Source: Collinsella sp.
GTDB taxonomy: Bacteria > Actinomycetota > Coriobacteriia > Coriobacteriales > Coriobacteriaceae
DNA length: 64,000 nt
NCBI GenBank assembly: GCA_019414345.1
Contig: DXMF01000026.1
Coordinates: 1-64,000, forward strand
Direction of reading: 5' to 3'
Shown: positions 9,319-18,625 of the stretch, in pieces
How positions within the stretch are numbered: the stretch's first letter is position 1
Layout of the letters: every line of letters starts with the position of its first letter
The notes under the pieces: generated by a model
What the model was told of the DNA's origin: nothing
Databases searched by the model: none
Seen by the model: only the letters and a program-made list of their open reading frames with translations
Made by a program: the position numbers and the translations under genes

Positions 9319-9473
9319 CGACCGGGCTGCCAAGCGCATCGAACGCGTTCCGGAACCCGGCGCTTCGCTCGATCAATTTGGACATTTTGACCCTTGAACG
9401 GCACTACCGCCACGGGGCACCTTCTCGCAAAATAGGATTATTTCCTCCGTTATTTGCGGGATGGGAGCCCAAA

Positions 9474-12400
9474 ATGCTTGATCGTCGTTCGCTACTTATC
9501 GCCGGAGCATCCTCGCTGGCAGGCATCATGCTGCCTCGCGTGCCGAGCAGCGCAAACGCCTTCATACTGCCATTCGCCCCCACCGAGGCCTATGCCGACG
9601 AAGAAGACCCCTTCAAGGTGCTCGTTCTCTCGCGCACCATGTTTGGTGTGGTCGTGGTCGACGTCGCCAACAAGAATATGCCCATCAAGGGAGCCCAGGT
9701 CACGCTCGCGTCGCGTTATGCCGCGGGCAAGCAGATCTCCGCCACTACCGACGACGAGGGCACGGCCATCTTTGATGTCGCGCCGCTTTCGGAAGGCTAC
9801 GTGGACGAGGCAACGCTTCTCGACGCGTACGACTTTAACGGTGGCATCTCCATCAGCATGGCGGGCTACCGTGATGTCGAGATCCCCCTCACGCGCATCC
9901 AGGGCGGCACCGCCATTACCGCGCCCACACGTCCGCTTTCCGACGGTGAGCCGTACTTTCGCCAGCTTACGTTCGACGAGTGGGACATCCAGTACGCCGA
10001 CGCCACGTTCATGGCACTGCCGAAGGACGACGCCGGAAACGACCAACCCGACACGCACGCCTTTACCGTGCAGGCACATCTGCCACAGGGTGGACAGGCA
10101 ACGCTGTGCATCAACAAGGTAATGCCCGCCACGAGCAGCTCATCCGAAACCGTCACGCAAATTGGCCAAGTCAAGGCCAGTGCATCGGGTTCGGATAATC
10201 TGGCAACGTTCACACTCGAAGACACGTTCCTCGATGCAGCTTCGGGCCTTCTGGAGGAAGGATGCAAGCTGCGCTTTGTCCTCGACTATCAGGGCAAGAC
10301 CTATACACTCTCCTCCCCCATGGCCGTTGTCACCGCGCCGGCCGCAAAGGCAGAATCGGGCTCGACCACTATCGTCCCCACCACCATGGACCAAGAGATT
10401 ACTCCGTTTGATTTCCCGGCGGCGTTTCCCGGCATCGGCGGCAATAAGTTCACGTGCTGGATGCCCTCGTTCCCCATTTTGTTCGATTTCTCTTTTGCCG
10501 GATACGTGCTGTTTGGCGGAGGATACAAACCGGTCGGCTACATGAACGATTCGGGCAATCCGGATCCGGAGTACTGGAAGAAGTCACCGCGCGAGTCGGG
10601 CGCCAAGCAGGCAAACCGCTACCTCGACGAGATGGAGGGGAAGTGGAATCAGTACAAAAGTATGAGTGCCGGTTCGGGCACCGATCCAAGGAACACTAAG
10701 CTGCTTCGTCACCACTGCACGCCGCGTTTTACGATGGATATCGCCACACAGCTGTACGGATCGCTCGCCTACGACTGGGTGGACAAAACCTGGGGTGACA
10801 ACAACGACCCCGCATTTGGCAATATTAAGGCCCTCTTCCAGGTAAGAACCGACCTCAATTGGACCGAGCAGTTTACCCTAGGACCGGTGCCGTTTTTCCT
10901 AAACGTCAACCCCTGGGTGCTGGCGAAGCTGGCGTTCGCCGTGGGTGCCCACACGCACGGCAGCGGCGCGGCGTTTTTTAAAAACATTTCGCTCGACTAT
11001 TCAAACACCTCGGGCTCGTTCACCATCCAGATCGGGCTTGCCGTCACCTTTGGCGCCGGTGTTGCAGGCGTCGCTTCGTCTGCCGTGCGCGGCGCCGCAT
11101 CCCTCACGCTGTTCATTGGGTACGAGAAGGCAGATGGACACCAGCTTCCGCGACTGCGCGTAGGTGCAGACGTCGATGTCGATGTGATACTCCAGTTCGT
11201 AATGTTCAAGTGGACCACCAAGGCTTGGTCGGGGTCGTGGCCCACACTCCTCGATTCGTGGAATATGTCGGTGAACAATGGCAACCAGTATGTGCTCCAG
11301 CGCTCTGAGCTCGCATTGGGTGGAGATACGCCTTACACGTTGGATGCCTGCTTCGGCACGGCCGGCAACGCCGAGGCAGGCGGCGTGCCGCAATTTATCG
11401 CATCGGCCACCATCGTCACCAACGCCGAGCTGCTCGCACGCGCCGAGGTTAAGGCCACTGCCGTAAACGTCGCGCCTGTCGTGCGCGATTGGGATCAAGC
11501 GGTCACGCGCATTGAGCTCGAGGCGGATGCAGAAAGCGACGACACGGGACAAATCGAGCATTTCGTCCATACACTGATAGAGAACGACGAAAACGCCGCG
11601 CCGATGTATGAGTACACCTATATCGGGCAGGCGAAGGACGCCGCTGCGGACCCCAACGCCAATTCTGCTGGTGTATCGGAGGACGAGCGTGGCGGCATCA
11701 AGCCCTCGAGCGACAACGTGCTGTTTACTGGCGTGCTCAGCGAAGCCCACATGAAGCTGGCAATGATTGCCGGCGTAGAATGTCTGTTCCGTATCGCCTC
11801 GGTGCGCTACGGCGACAATGGCCGCTCGCGCCTGGTGGTGCACACAAAGGCAAACGGCACGTGGTCCGCTCCCACTCCCGTGGACTTTCCCCTTGGGTTT
11901 GGCGAGGGCGACGTGGAGCGCGACGACATATTCGATTACGACTTCGACGTGGTGGAATATACGGACGGAAGAGGAAACCAGGACGCCTACGTGCTGCTGA
12001 TCTCGGGCGAGCGCCCCGCAGGTGACAACACCCTTTTCGATACGGCAAGCACAGCCGGCATACTGTCCGTCGTGCGCCTGCGCATAAGTAATAGCGAAGT
12101 TCGCGTGGTGTCGTATACGTCGTGGCGCAGCATCTCGCGCGGCCGCCTTCAGGAGGATGGCTACCATTGTCTGCAGTGCCCGCGTATCACGGTGGGCAAG
12201 ACGCTCGTCGACGGGCGCCTGTCGGGTGCCTACCTCCACCGCCGCGGAACCACCGCAGAAAAGGCGCTCGGCAGCGAGGCCGAGGTTGCGCTGGAATGCT
12301 TTACCTTGTGGTCGGATGATTTGGGCGACAGTCTCACGTTCCGTCAGGTCCTCCGCTTTCCGCAAGCACCGTCGAGTATCGAGCTGGGCAAGCCCGAGAA

Positions 12401-13841
12401 TATCAACGGCAAAATGGTGGTGTCCGTTGCGTACGAGACCGCAGACGGTTGCGGCTGCGCATCGTACGCCGTAATCGGCCAGTCCATTGCGTGCTGGGAC
12501 GTTATGTCACCAGACGCCACGGTACCTCATGCGGTGCCATGGCCACAACATTCGGGCTTTTTGGCAACCGTCAACGAGCAACTGCAGCATATTACTTGGA
12601 CGCGAGGCGCATCGGCATTTGCAACGCAGCCCGTGGGTGCCGCAGGCTGTGGCCCGGCATCGTTTAGCGTAAGCAACAACGGCAGGTGCGTGCTCTATGT
12701 AGAGAACACCGATGGCAAGGTGGGACAAACCTACGACGAAGAAGGCAACCCGGTAGCAGTGATGGGCAAGCACTTCCGCATCTTCGCCAGCACCTTGGCA
12801 GGCGATCTGTTCACGGAGCCGTTCGTGATGTGCGAGCTGGACCATCCCGTCGATCAGATAACGACATTTTTGACGTCGGGAGGCATGCTCTCCGCACTCG
12901 CCACGCACATTGTGAGCGCGGAGAAGAGCGAGGCAGAGCTGCACGGCATCGAAGTGCCCTTGGTGGCGTGTGCCACTCCGACGGGCGCGGTCGCTACCTC
13001 GGGCGCGGTGGTACCCGGAGCAGCAGGCGAATCCTTCATGGTCACGGTGCGAAACGACGGCAACACCTTGCTGACCGCCGGCACGATCGATCTGTACCGA
13101 GAGGGCTCCAGCCAGCCGTTCTCCAGCGCATCCATCGGATTCGGACTGAACGCACGCATGGTTTCGATCTACGATCCAGAGCTTGCCGAGGATGCTTCGG
13201 CCAAAGACATGGCACACGTGAAGTACGCGCTCGAGACGCTGGGCGCACGTTTTGCAACGCACCCGCTGGTAGCCGACAACGGCAACGCCGTGCTGGCACC
13301 GGGTTGCACGGCACAGTTCCGCATGAGCTTCGCCATCCCCGAGAGCTGGAGCGACGAAGTGGGCAAACGCGTAACGCTGTATGCGAAGGCGCATAATCTG
13401 GTGGCGCTCGATCCCGTAACGCTCGAGGAAATTCGACCGGGTGCAAACTCGGCGCTGGGTTCCGTACTGCACGAGCTTCATGCGCCCGACGCGGCATGCG
13501 AACGCTCAGAAGTTCAGGTCGGCGTATGCGACAGCGCGGATACGACGGGGCTTCACGATGCACCGATGACGGCGGGCGACGGTGGCGGCTCGAGTGGCGG
13601 CGGTGCTGACAAGGGCGGCGGCTACGGCGGAAGCAGCTCCAGCAGCGGCAAGGACCACAACAATAGCAAGCGCCCCGGAAAAGCGGGTGCGCTTGCGGGC
13701 ACGGGCGATACATGCGCTCCCCTTACGGCAGCCGCTGCAGCACTCGCCGCGGCAGGCGCCGGCCTCGTCGCCTACAGCACCCGCCGCACGGCGCTCGAAG
13801 CCGATACCGCCAATGAGGTCAATTCGGATAGGCCCCGCTAG
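9474..13841 (+). CDS. giant surface protein with Tat-like signal and LAGTG sortase-type tail
   Basis: A 1455-aa secreted protein. The N-terminus, MLDRRSLLIAGASSLAG, looks like a twin-arginine or long Sec signal ending near SSANA. Residues about 55-125 form a carboxypeptidase-regulatory/Cna-B-like beta domain (VVVVDVANKNMPIKGAQVTL… then TTDDEGTAIFDV). A long region of unknown fold follows, with beta-propeller-like segments near residues 750-1150, then a beta-sandwich-like segment. The C-terminus has a Gly/Ser-rich spacer, LAGTGD, a 22-residue alanine-rich hydrophobic helix and TRR. This is the layout of a sortase substrate with an atypical motif. GGGAG lies six bases before the ATG. The function is probably host or polymer interaction, but I cannot name a family. 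Confidence 0.75.
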   Translation: MLDRRSLLIAGASSLAGIMLPRVPSSANAFILPFAPTEAYADEEDPFKVLVLSRTMFGVVVVDVANKNMPIKGAQVTLASRYAAGKQISATTDDEGTAIFDVAPLSEGYVDEATLLDAYDFNGGISISMAGYRDVEIPLTRIQGGTAITAPTRPLSDGEPYFRQLTFDEWDIQYADATFMALPKDDAGNDQPDTHAFTVQAHLPQGGQATLCINKVMPATSSSSETVTQIGQVKASASGSDNLATFTLEDTFLDAASGLLEEGCKLRFVLDYQGKTYTLSSPMAVVTAPAAKAESGSTTIVPTTMDQEITPFDFPAAFPGIGGNKFTCWMPSFPILFDFSFAGYVLFGGGYKPVGYMNDSGNPDPEYWKKSPRESGAKQANRYLDEMEGKWNQYKSMSAGSGTDPRNTKLLRHHCTPRFTMDIATQLYGSLAYDWVDKTWGDNNDPAFGNIKALFQVRTDLNWTEQFTLGPVPFFLNVNPWVLAKLAFAVGAHTHGSGAAFFKNISLDYSNTSGSFTIQIGLAVTFGAGVAGVASSAVRGAASLTLFIGYEKADGHQLPRLRVGADVDVDVILQFVMFKWTTKAWSGSWPTLLDSWNMSVNNGNQYVLQRSELALGGDTPYTLDACFGTAGNAEAGGVPQFIASATIVTNAELLARAEVKATAVNVAPVVRDWDQAVTRIELEADAESDDTGQIEHFVHTLIENDENAAPMYEYTYIGQAKDAAADPNANSAGVSEDERGGIKPSSDNVLFTGVLSEAHMKLAMIAGVECLFRIASVRYGDNGRSRLVVHTKANGTWSAPTPVDFPLGFGEGDVERDDIFDYDFDVVEYTDGRGNQDAYVLLISGERPAGDNTLFDTASTAGILSVVRLRISNSEVRVVSYTSWRSISRGRLQEDGYHCLQCPRITVGKTLVDGRLSGAYLHRRGTTAEKALGSEAEVALECFTLWSDDLGDSLTFRQVLRFPQAPSSIELGKPENINGKMVVSVAYETADGCGCASYAVIGQSIACWDVMSPDATVPHAVPWPQHSGFLATVNEQLQHITWTRGASAFATQPVGAAGCGPASFSVSNNGRCVLYVENTDGKVGQTYDEEGNPVAVMGKHFRIFASTLAGDLFTEPFVMCELDHPVDQITTFLTSGGMLSALATHIVSAEKSEAELHGIEVPLVACATPTGAVATSGAVVPGAAGESFMVTVRNDGNTLLTAGTIDLYREGSSQPFSSASIGFGLNARMVSIYDPELAEDASAKDMAHVKYALETLGARFATHPLVADNGNAVLAPGCTAQFRMSFAIPESWSDEVGKRVTLYAKAHNLVALDPVTLEEIRPGANSALGSVLHELHAPDAACERSEVQVGVCDSADTTGLHDAPMTAGDGGGSSGGGADKGGGYGGSSSSSGKDHNNSKRPGKAGALAGTGDTCAPLTAAAAALAAAGAGLVAYSTRRTALEADTANEVNSDRPR

Positions 13842-13925
13842 CTCCTAGTTACTTTTGTGAGAGACGCCGACTCGGCTCATTCGTCATCGCTATGCGGACA
13901 TTACAACTTCGGTTCGCTATTCAAA

Positions 13926-14000
13926 CTTGCTCGCACAATACCGACTCGGTTTTGTGCGAGCAAGCGAATCCCCATCGAACTCCGAACGATTGTTCGATGG
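13926..14000. promoter_or_regulatory. two consecutive hairpins in the topoisomerase leader
   Basis: Inverted repeats at 13926-13938/13952-13964 (CTTGCTCGCACAA and its complement) and at about 13972-14000 (CCATCGAAC/GTTCGATGG). They lie within the 254-base gap before the topoisomerase operon. Neither has a T-run, so they may be leader or operator structures. Confidence 0.5.
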
Positions 14001-14095
14001 ATTTCGTGTTGGTTGGAATCGCCCAAGGGCTGGGCTATGCTACCTTGACTATCTATATGACTAAAACGCGGCAAAGGAGCATCGAGAGAGCGAGC

Positions 14096-16093
14096 ATGGC
14101 AAAAAACACCGCAAACTATGGTAACGACAGTATTCGTCAGCTCAAGGACGAGGAGCGCGTACGCCTGCGCCCCGCCGTCATCTTTGGCTCGGACGGGCTC
14201 GACGGCTGCGCGCATGCCGCCTTCGAGATCCTGTCCAACGCCGTTGACGAGGCGCGCCAGGGCTACGGCAAGCTCATCACCCTTACCGCCTTTCGCGATG
14301 GCTCCATTCAGGTAGAGGACAACGGCCGCGGCTGCCCGCTTGACTGGAACCCCTCCGAGAAGCGCTTTAACTGGGAACTCGTCTTTTGCGAGCTTTACGC
14401 CGGCGGCAAGTACAACAACAACCAGGGCGGCGACTACGACTTCTCGCTCGGCACCAACGGCCTGGGCTCGTGCGCAACCCAGTACGCCTCCGAATACATG
14501 GACGTCACGGTTTGGCGCGACGGCAACAAGTACTCCCTGCACTTTAAGAAGGGCAAGGTCGTCGGCGCCAAAAAGAAGGCACTCGAGGTTGAGCCCAGCG
14601 ACGAGGACCGCACCGGCACCACCATCAAGTGGCGCCCCGATCTTGAGGTCTTTACCTCCATCAGCATCCCCCACGATTGGTATCGCGAGACCATGCGCCG
14701 CCAGGCCGTGGTCAACGCCAACGTGACCTTCCGGCTGCACATCGAGGGCGACGACGGCGAGTTTTCCGAAGAGGACTTCTGCTATCCCAAGGGCATCGAG
14801 GACTACGTGCTCGAGAAGGTCGGTACCGACTACCTTACCGAGCCCTTCTTTATCGAGGCCGACCGTCGCGGTCGCGATCGCGAGGATCTGCCCGATTACA
14901 ACGTAAAAATCACTGCTTGCATGTGCTTCTCGCGCACTTTCACGATGCAGGAGTACTACCACAACTCCTCCTGGCTCGAGAACGGCGGCTCACCCGAAAA
15001 GGCGGCCCGCAGTGCCCTCACCAGCGCCATCGATGCCTACATTAAGCAACAGGGCAAATACAACAAAAACGAGAGCGGCATTAAGTGGCAGGACGTCCAG
15101 GACTGCCTGGTGCTGGTGACCAACTGCTTCTCCACCCAGACGTCCTACGAAAACCAGACCAAGAAGGCCATCAATAACCGCTTTATCCAGCAGGCCATGA
15201 CGGCATTCTTTAAGGAGCGCCTCTCGACCTACTTGATCGAGAACAAAGATGCCGCCAACAAGATCGTGGAGCAGGTGCTCATCAACAAGCGCTCGCGCGA
15301 GAATGCCGAGAAGACGCGTCAGAGCATCAAGACCAACCTGCAGCAGAAGACCGACATGGCCAACCGCGTGCAGAAATTCATCGACTGCCGTTCCAAGGAC
15401 AAGAGCCGTCGCGAGATCTACATCGTAGAGGGCGACTCGGCAGCAGGCGCCATTCGCACCTCGCGCGATGCCGAGTTCCAGGGCGTTATGCCCGTCCGCG
15501 GCAAGATCCTCAACTGCCTAAAGGAGGACTATCCGCGCATCTTTAAGTCCGACATCATCATGGACCTCATGCGCGTGCTGGGCTGCGGCGTGGAGATCAA
15601 GGACAAGCGCATCAAGAACCTGGGCGCCTTTGACTTGGACAACCTCAACTGGAACAAGGTCATCATCTGTACGGACGCCGACGTCGACGGTTATCACATC
15701 CGTACGCTCGTGCTCACCATGCTCTATCGCCTGGTGCCCACGCTTATCGACGAAGGCTACGTGTATATCGCCGAGTCGCCGCTCTACGAGATCAACTGCA
15801 AAGAGAAGACCTACTTTGCCTACACCGAGCTCGAGAAGAACGGCATTCTTAAGGAGATCGGCGACCAGAAGTGCTCCATCAACCGCTCCAAGGGTCTTGG
15901 TGAGAACGACCCGGACATGATGTGGCTCACCACCATGAACCCCGAGACGCGTCGTCTGATCAAGGTGGAGTCCGAAGACGTCACCAAGATGGAGACCATG
16001 TTCAACCTTCTGCTGGGCAGCGACGAGGCGGGCCGCAAGCGCCATATCTCGGAGCACGGCAAGGAATACCTGGACCAGCTGGACCTGCAGTAG
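14096..16093 (+). CDS. type II topoisomerase B subunit (GyrB/ParE family)
   Basis: This is the ATPase and TOPRIM subunit of a type II DNA topoisomerase, 665 aa. The GHKL ATPase shows HAAFEILSNAVDEA, the DNGRGCP loop and GGKYNNNQGGDYDFSLGTNG. The TOPRIM domain has EGDSAAG near residue 445 and the DADVDG metal motif near 527, then the C-terminal SINRSKGLGE. It lies 45 bases ahead of the A-subunit gene in an obvious operon. The ATG chosen follows GAGAGAGCGAGC; a stronger AAAGGAG is 17 bases upstream, and an ATG at 14057 would add 13 residues. Whether it is gyrase or topoisomerase IV is judged from the partner, which favours the latter. Confidence 0.9.
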   Translation: MAKNTANYGNDSIRQLKDEERVRLRPAVIFGSDGLDGCAHAAFEILSNAVDEARQGYGKLITLTAFRDGSIQVEDNGRGCPLDWNPSEKRFNWELVFCELYAGGKYNNNQGGDYDFSLGTNGLGSCATQYASEYMDVTVWRDGNKYSLHFKKGKVVGAKKKALEVEPSDEDRTGTTIKWRPDLEVFTSISIPHDWYRETMRRQAVVNANVTFRLHIEGDDGEFSEEDFCYPKGIEDYVLEKVGTDYLTEPFFIEADRRGRDREDLPDYNVKITACMCFSRTFTMQEYYHNSSWLENGGSPEKAARSALTSAIDAYIKQQGKYNKNESGIKWQDVQDCLVLVTNCFSTQTSYENQTKKAINNRFIQQAMTAFFKERLSTYLIENKDAANKIVEQVLINKRSRENAEKTRQSIKTNLQQKTDMANRVQKFIDCRSKDKSRREIYIVEGDSAAGAIRTSRDAEFQGVMPVRGKILNCLKEDYPRIFKSDIIMDLMRVLGCGVEIKDKRIKNLGAFDLDNLNWNKVIICTDADVDGYHIRTLVLTMLYRLVPTLIDEGYVYIAESPLYEINCKEKTYFAYTELEKNGILKEIGDQKCSINRSKGLGENDPDMMWLTTMNPETRRLIKVESEDVTKMETMFNLLLGSDEAGRKRHISEHGKEYLDQLDLQ

Positions 16094-16138
16094 CAGCAAA
16101 TCGATAACGACGGCCCATAAGAAGTTCAAGAGGAAATC

Positions 16139-18379
16139 GTGGCAAAGAAGAAGACGAAGAACCAGCCAAAGAAAAAGCAGGTCAACGCCGAGAACGTCAT
16201 CGGCCTGCACTCCGAGGTCACCAATCAACCGATCACGCAGACGCTCGAGGTCAACTACATGCCCTACGCCATGAGCGTCAACGTCTCGCGTGCGTTCCCC
16301 GAGATCGACGGTTTTAAGCCCTCGCACCGCAAGCTGCTCTACACCATGTACAAGATGGGCTTGCTCAAAGGTGAGCGCCAGAAGAGCGCCAACATCGTGG
16401 GTCAAACCATGAAGCTCAACCCGCACGGCGACGCCGCAATCTACGAGACGATGGTGCGCCTGGCCACCGGCAACGAGGCGCTGCTCGCCCCCTTCGTGGA
16501 GTCGAAGGGCAACTTTGGCAAGTACTATTCGGGCGACCTGAGCTACGCCGCCTCGCGTTACACCGAGGCCAAGCTCTCCCCCATCAGTGCCGAGATCTTC
16601 AAGGACATCGACAAGGACCCGGTCGACTTTGTCGACAGCTACGACGGCGCCATGAAGGAGCCGCGTCTGTTGCCCACCACCTTCCCCAACATCCTCGTCT
16701 CGGCCAACAAGGGCATCGGCGTCGCCATGGCGTCTGACATCTGCGGCTTCAACCTCAACGAGGTCTGCACCGCCACCATGCACTACCTGCAGGATCCCAA
16801 CTGCGATCTGCTCGAATATATGCCCATGCCCGACTTCTCGACCGGCGGTGAGATTATCTACCGCCGCGAGGAGATGGAAAAGATTATCGAGACCGGCCTT
16901 GGCAGCTTCCAGATCCGCTCCCGCTGGCGCTGGATTCCCGAAGAGCGCATTATCGAGGTCTACGAGATCCCCTACACTACCAAGACCGATGTCATCATCG
17001 ATCGCATCGTCAAGCTTTCCAAAGAGGGAAAGGTCAAGGAGATCGCTGACATCCGTGACGAGACCGACCTCTCGGGCCTGCGTATCGCCATCGATCTTAA
17101 GCGCGGTGTCGACCCCGACAAGCTCATGGCGAAGCTTTATCGCTCGACTACGCTGCAGGATTCGTTCTCATGCAACTTTAACGTGCTGGTCGACGGCTAT
17201 CCCCGCGTTATGGGCGTGCGCCAGATCCTGCACGAGTGGGTCAAGTGGCGTATTGAGTCCACGCGCCGCCGCATTAACTTTGACCTGGGCAAAAAGTCCG
17301 AGCGCCTGCACCTGCTGCACGGCCTTGAGGCAATTCTGCTCGACATCGACAAGGCGATTGCCATCATCCGCGGCACCAAGCTCGAGGCCGAGGTCGTGCC
17401 CAACCTTATGAAGGGTTTCGACATCGACGAGACCCAGGCAGAGTTTGTCGCCGAGCTCAAGCTCCGCAACATCAACGAGGAGTACATCCTCAACCGCACC
17501 AAGGACATTGCCAAGCTCGAGGGCGAGATTGCCGAGCTTGAGGAGATCCTCTCCAGCGAGGAGAACATCAAGAAGGTCATCAGCGACGAGCTGGCCGCAG
17601 TCAACAAGAAGTACGTGATGCCGCGCCGCACGGGCAGGATTGAGCCCCATGAGGTTATCGAGGTAAGCCTGGAGCCCGAGGTCGAGGAGTACCCGGTCAC
17701 CATCATGCTCTCGCGCGATGGCTACCTTAAGAAGATGACGGACCGCGTGCTCAAGAAGGCGACCACGCTCAAGTACAAGGACGGCGACAAACCCTTTATC
17801 GAGTTCCCGTCCTCCAACACGCACGAGCTGCTCGTGTTTACCAACAAGAGCCAGGTGTACAAGTGCAAGGTTGCAGCGTTTGAGGACACCAAGTCGGCCC
17901 AGCTGGGCTCGTACCTGCCGACCGATCTTGAGATGGAACCCGACGAGAGTGTCATCTGGGTCATCGACCCCGAGGACTACAAAGCCGACGTGCTATTCGT
18001 CTTTGAGAACGGCCGCGTGGTGCGCGTCGCGCTTTCTGGATACGTCACCAAGACCAACCGCAAGCGCCTCAAGAACGCCATCTACGGTGGCAGCAAGCTG
18101 CTGTATGCCCAGGTGCTCAAGGAAGATCGCGACATTGCGCTGGTCTCGAGCGACTATCGTTTGATGAACTTCAACACGTCACTGCTCAAGACCAAGACGA
18201 CCACCAACACGCAGGGCGTCCAGGCTTTCACGGCCAAGAAGGGCCGCTCGGTCACCACCGTCGGCACGACCGAGGAGATTCTTGGCGCCGGCGTCTCGGC
18301 CGAGAAGTTCACCGCGCAGAGCCTCCCCTCAGCCGGTGCCCTCATGAAGGAAAACGACATGCCGAGTTTGTTTGACTAG
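16139..18379 (+). CDS. type II topoisomerase A subunit, ParC-like (no GyrA box seen)
   Basis: Breakage-reunion subunit, 746 aa, partner of the preceding gene. The catalytic tyrosine is Tyr141 in AASRYTEAKLSP. The winged-helix segment has NPHGDAAIYETMV, in which the residue matching Ser83 of E. coli GyrA is alanine and that matching Asp87 is glutamate. Serine is the usual quinolone-contact residue. A coiled coil follows (about 430-480), then a C-terminal beta-propeller-like region. I see no GyrA box (QRRGGKG-like), which suggests a decatenase rather than a supercoiling gyrase. An extremely basic N-terminus precedes the core. Confidence 0.88.
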   Translation: MAKKKTKNQPKKKQVNAENVIGLHSEVTNQPITQTLEVNYMPYAMSVNVSRAFPEIDGFKPSHRKLLYTMYKMGLLKGERQKSANIVGQTMKLNPHGDAAIYETMVRLATGNEALLAPFVESKGNFGKYYSGDLSYAASRYTEAKLSPISAEIFKDIDKDPVDFVDSYDGAMKEPRLLPTTFPNILVSANKGIGVAMASDICGFNLNEVCTATMHYLQDPNCDLLEYMPMPDFSTGGEIIYRREEMEKIIETGLGSFQIRSRWRWIPEERIIEVYEIPYTTKTDVIIDRIVKLSKEGKVKEIADIRDETDLSGLRIAIDLKRGVDPDKLMAKLYRSTTLQDSFSCNFNVLVDGYPRVMGVRQILHEWVKWRIESTRRRINFDLGKKSERLHLLHGLEAILLDIDKAIAIIRGTKLEAEVVPNLMKGFDIDETQAEFVAELKLRNINEEYILNRTKDIAKLEGEIAELEEILSSEENIKKVISDELAAVNKKYVMPRRTGRIEPHEVIEVSLEPEVEEYPVTIMLSRDGYLKKMTDRVLKKATTLKYKDGDKPFIEFPSSNTHELLVFTNKSQVYKCKVAAFEDTKSAQLGSYLPTDLEMEPDESVIWVIDPEDYKADVLFVFENGRVVRVALSGYVTKTNRKRLKNAIYGGSKLLYAQVLKEDRDIALVSSDYRLMNFNTSLLKTKTTTNTQGVQAFTAKKGRSVTTVGTTEEILGAGVSAEKFTAQSLPSAGALMKENDMPSLFD

Positions 18380-18414
18380 GACGACGGCAACGAGATCGTT
18401 AGATACTTCGCAAA

Positions 18415-18464
18415 GCGACGAGGCCCAGAACGCAACGGCATTGCGCCCGGGACTCGTCGTTTTT
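18415..18464 (+). terminator. intrinsic terminator of the topoisomerase operon
   Basis: CGACGAGGCCC and GGGACTCGTCG pair across a 22-base loop and are followed by TTTTT at 18460-18464. Confidence 0.85.
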
Positions 18465-18561
18465 CTTCTCAACTATTTTTTAACGCAGATAAATTGATTT
18501 CTGCTTATTTTTCTGCGTAAAAAATGTCAGCGTCACTGCTTCGATGCCCTTTGGTCAGTCG

Positions 18562-18618
18562 TTAGCAAAACTTGCAAAAGTTAGCAAAACTTGCAAAAAT
18601 TAGCAAAACTTGCAAAGG
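18562..18618 (+). promoter_or_regulatory. three tandem 19-bp operator-like repeats before the AAA ATPase gene
   Basis: The unit TTAGCAAAACTTGCAAAAG occurs three times head to tail (18562-18580, 18581-18599, 18600-18618). Only the last two bases vary. Each unit contains the small dyad GCAA-AAC-TTGC. The third unit runs into the ribosome site of the gene at 18626. This is the typical look of an autoregulatory operator, but the binding protein is unknown. Confidence 0.75.
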
Positions 18619-18625
18619 AGCTACC

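Noticed and set aside
11001..12365. Minus-strand open frame of 454 codons within the surface protein gene
   Set aside because: Shadow frame; the plus-strand product has signal, domain and anchor features.
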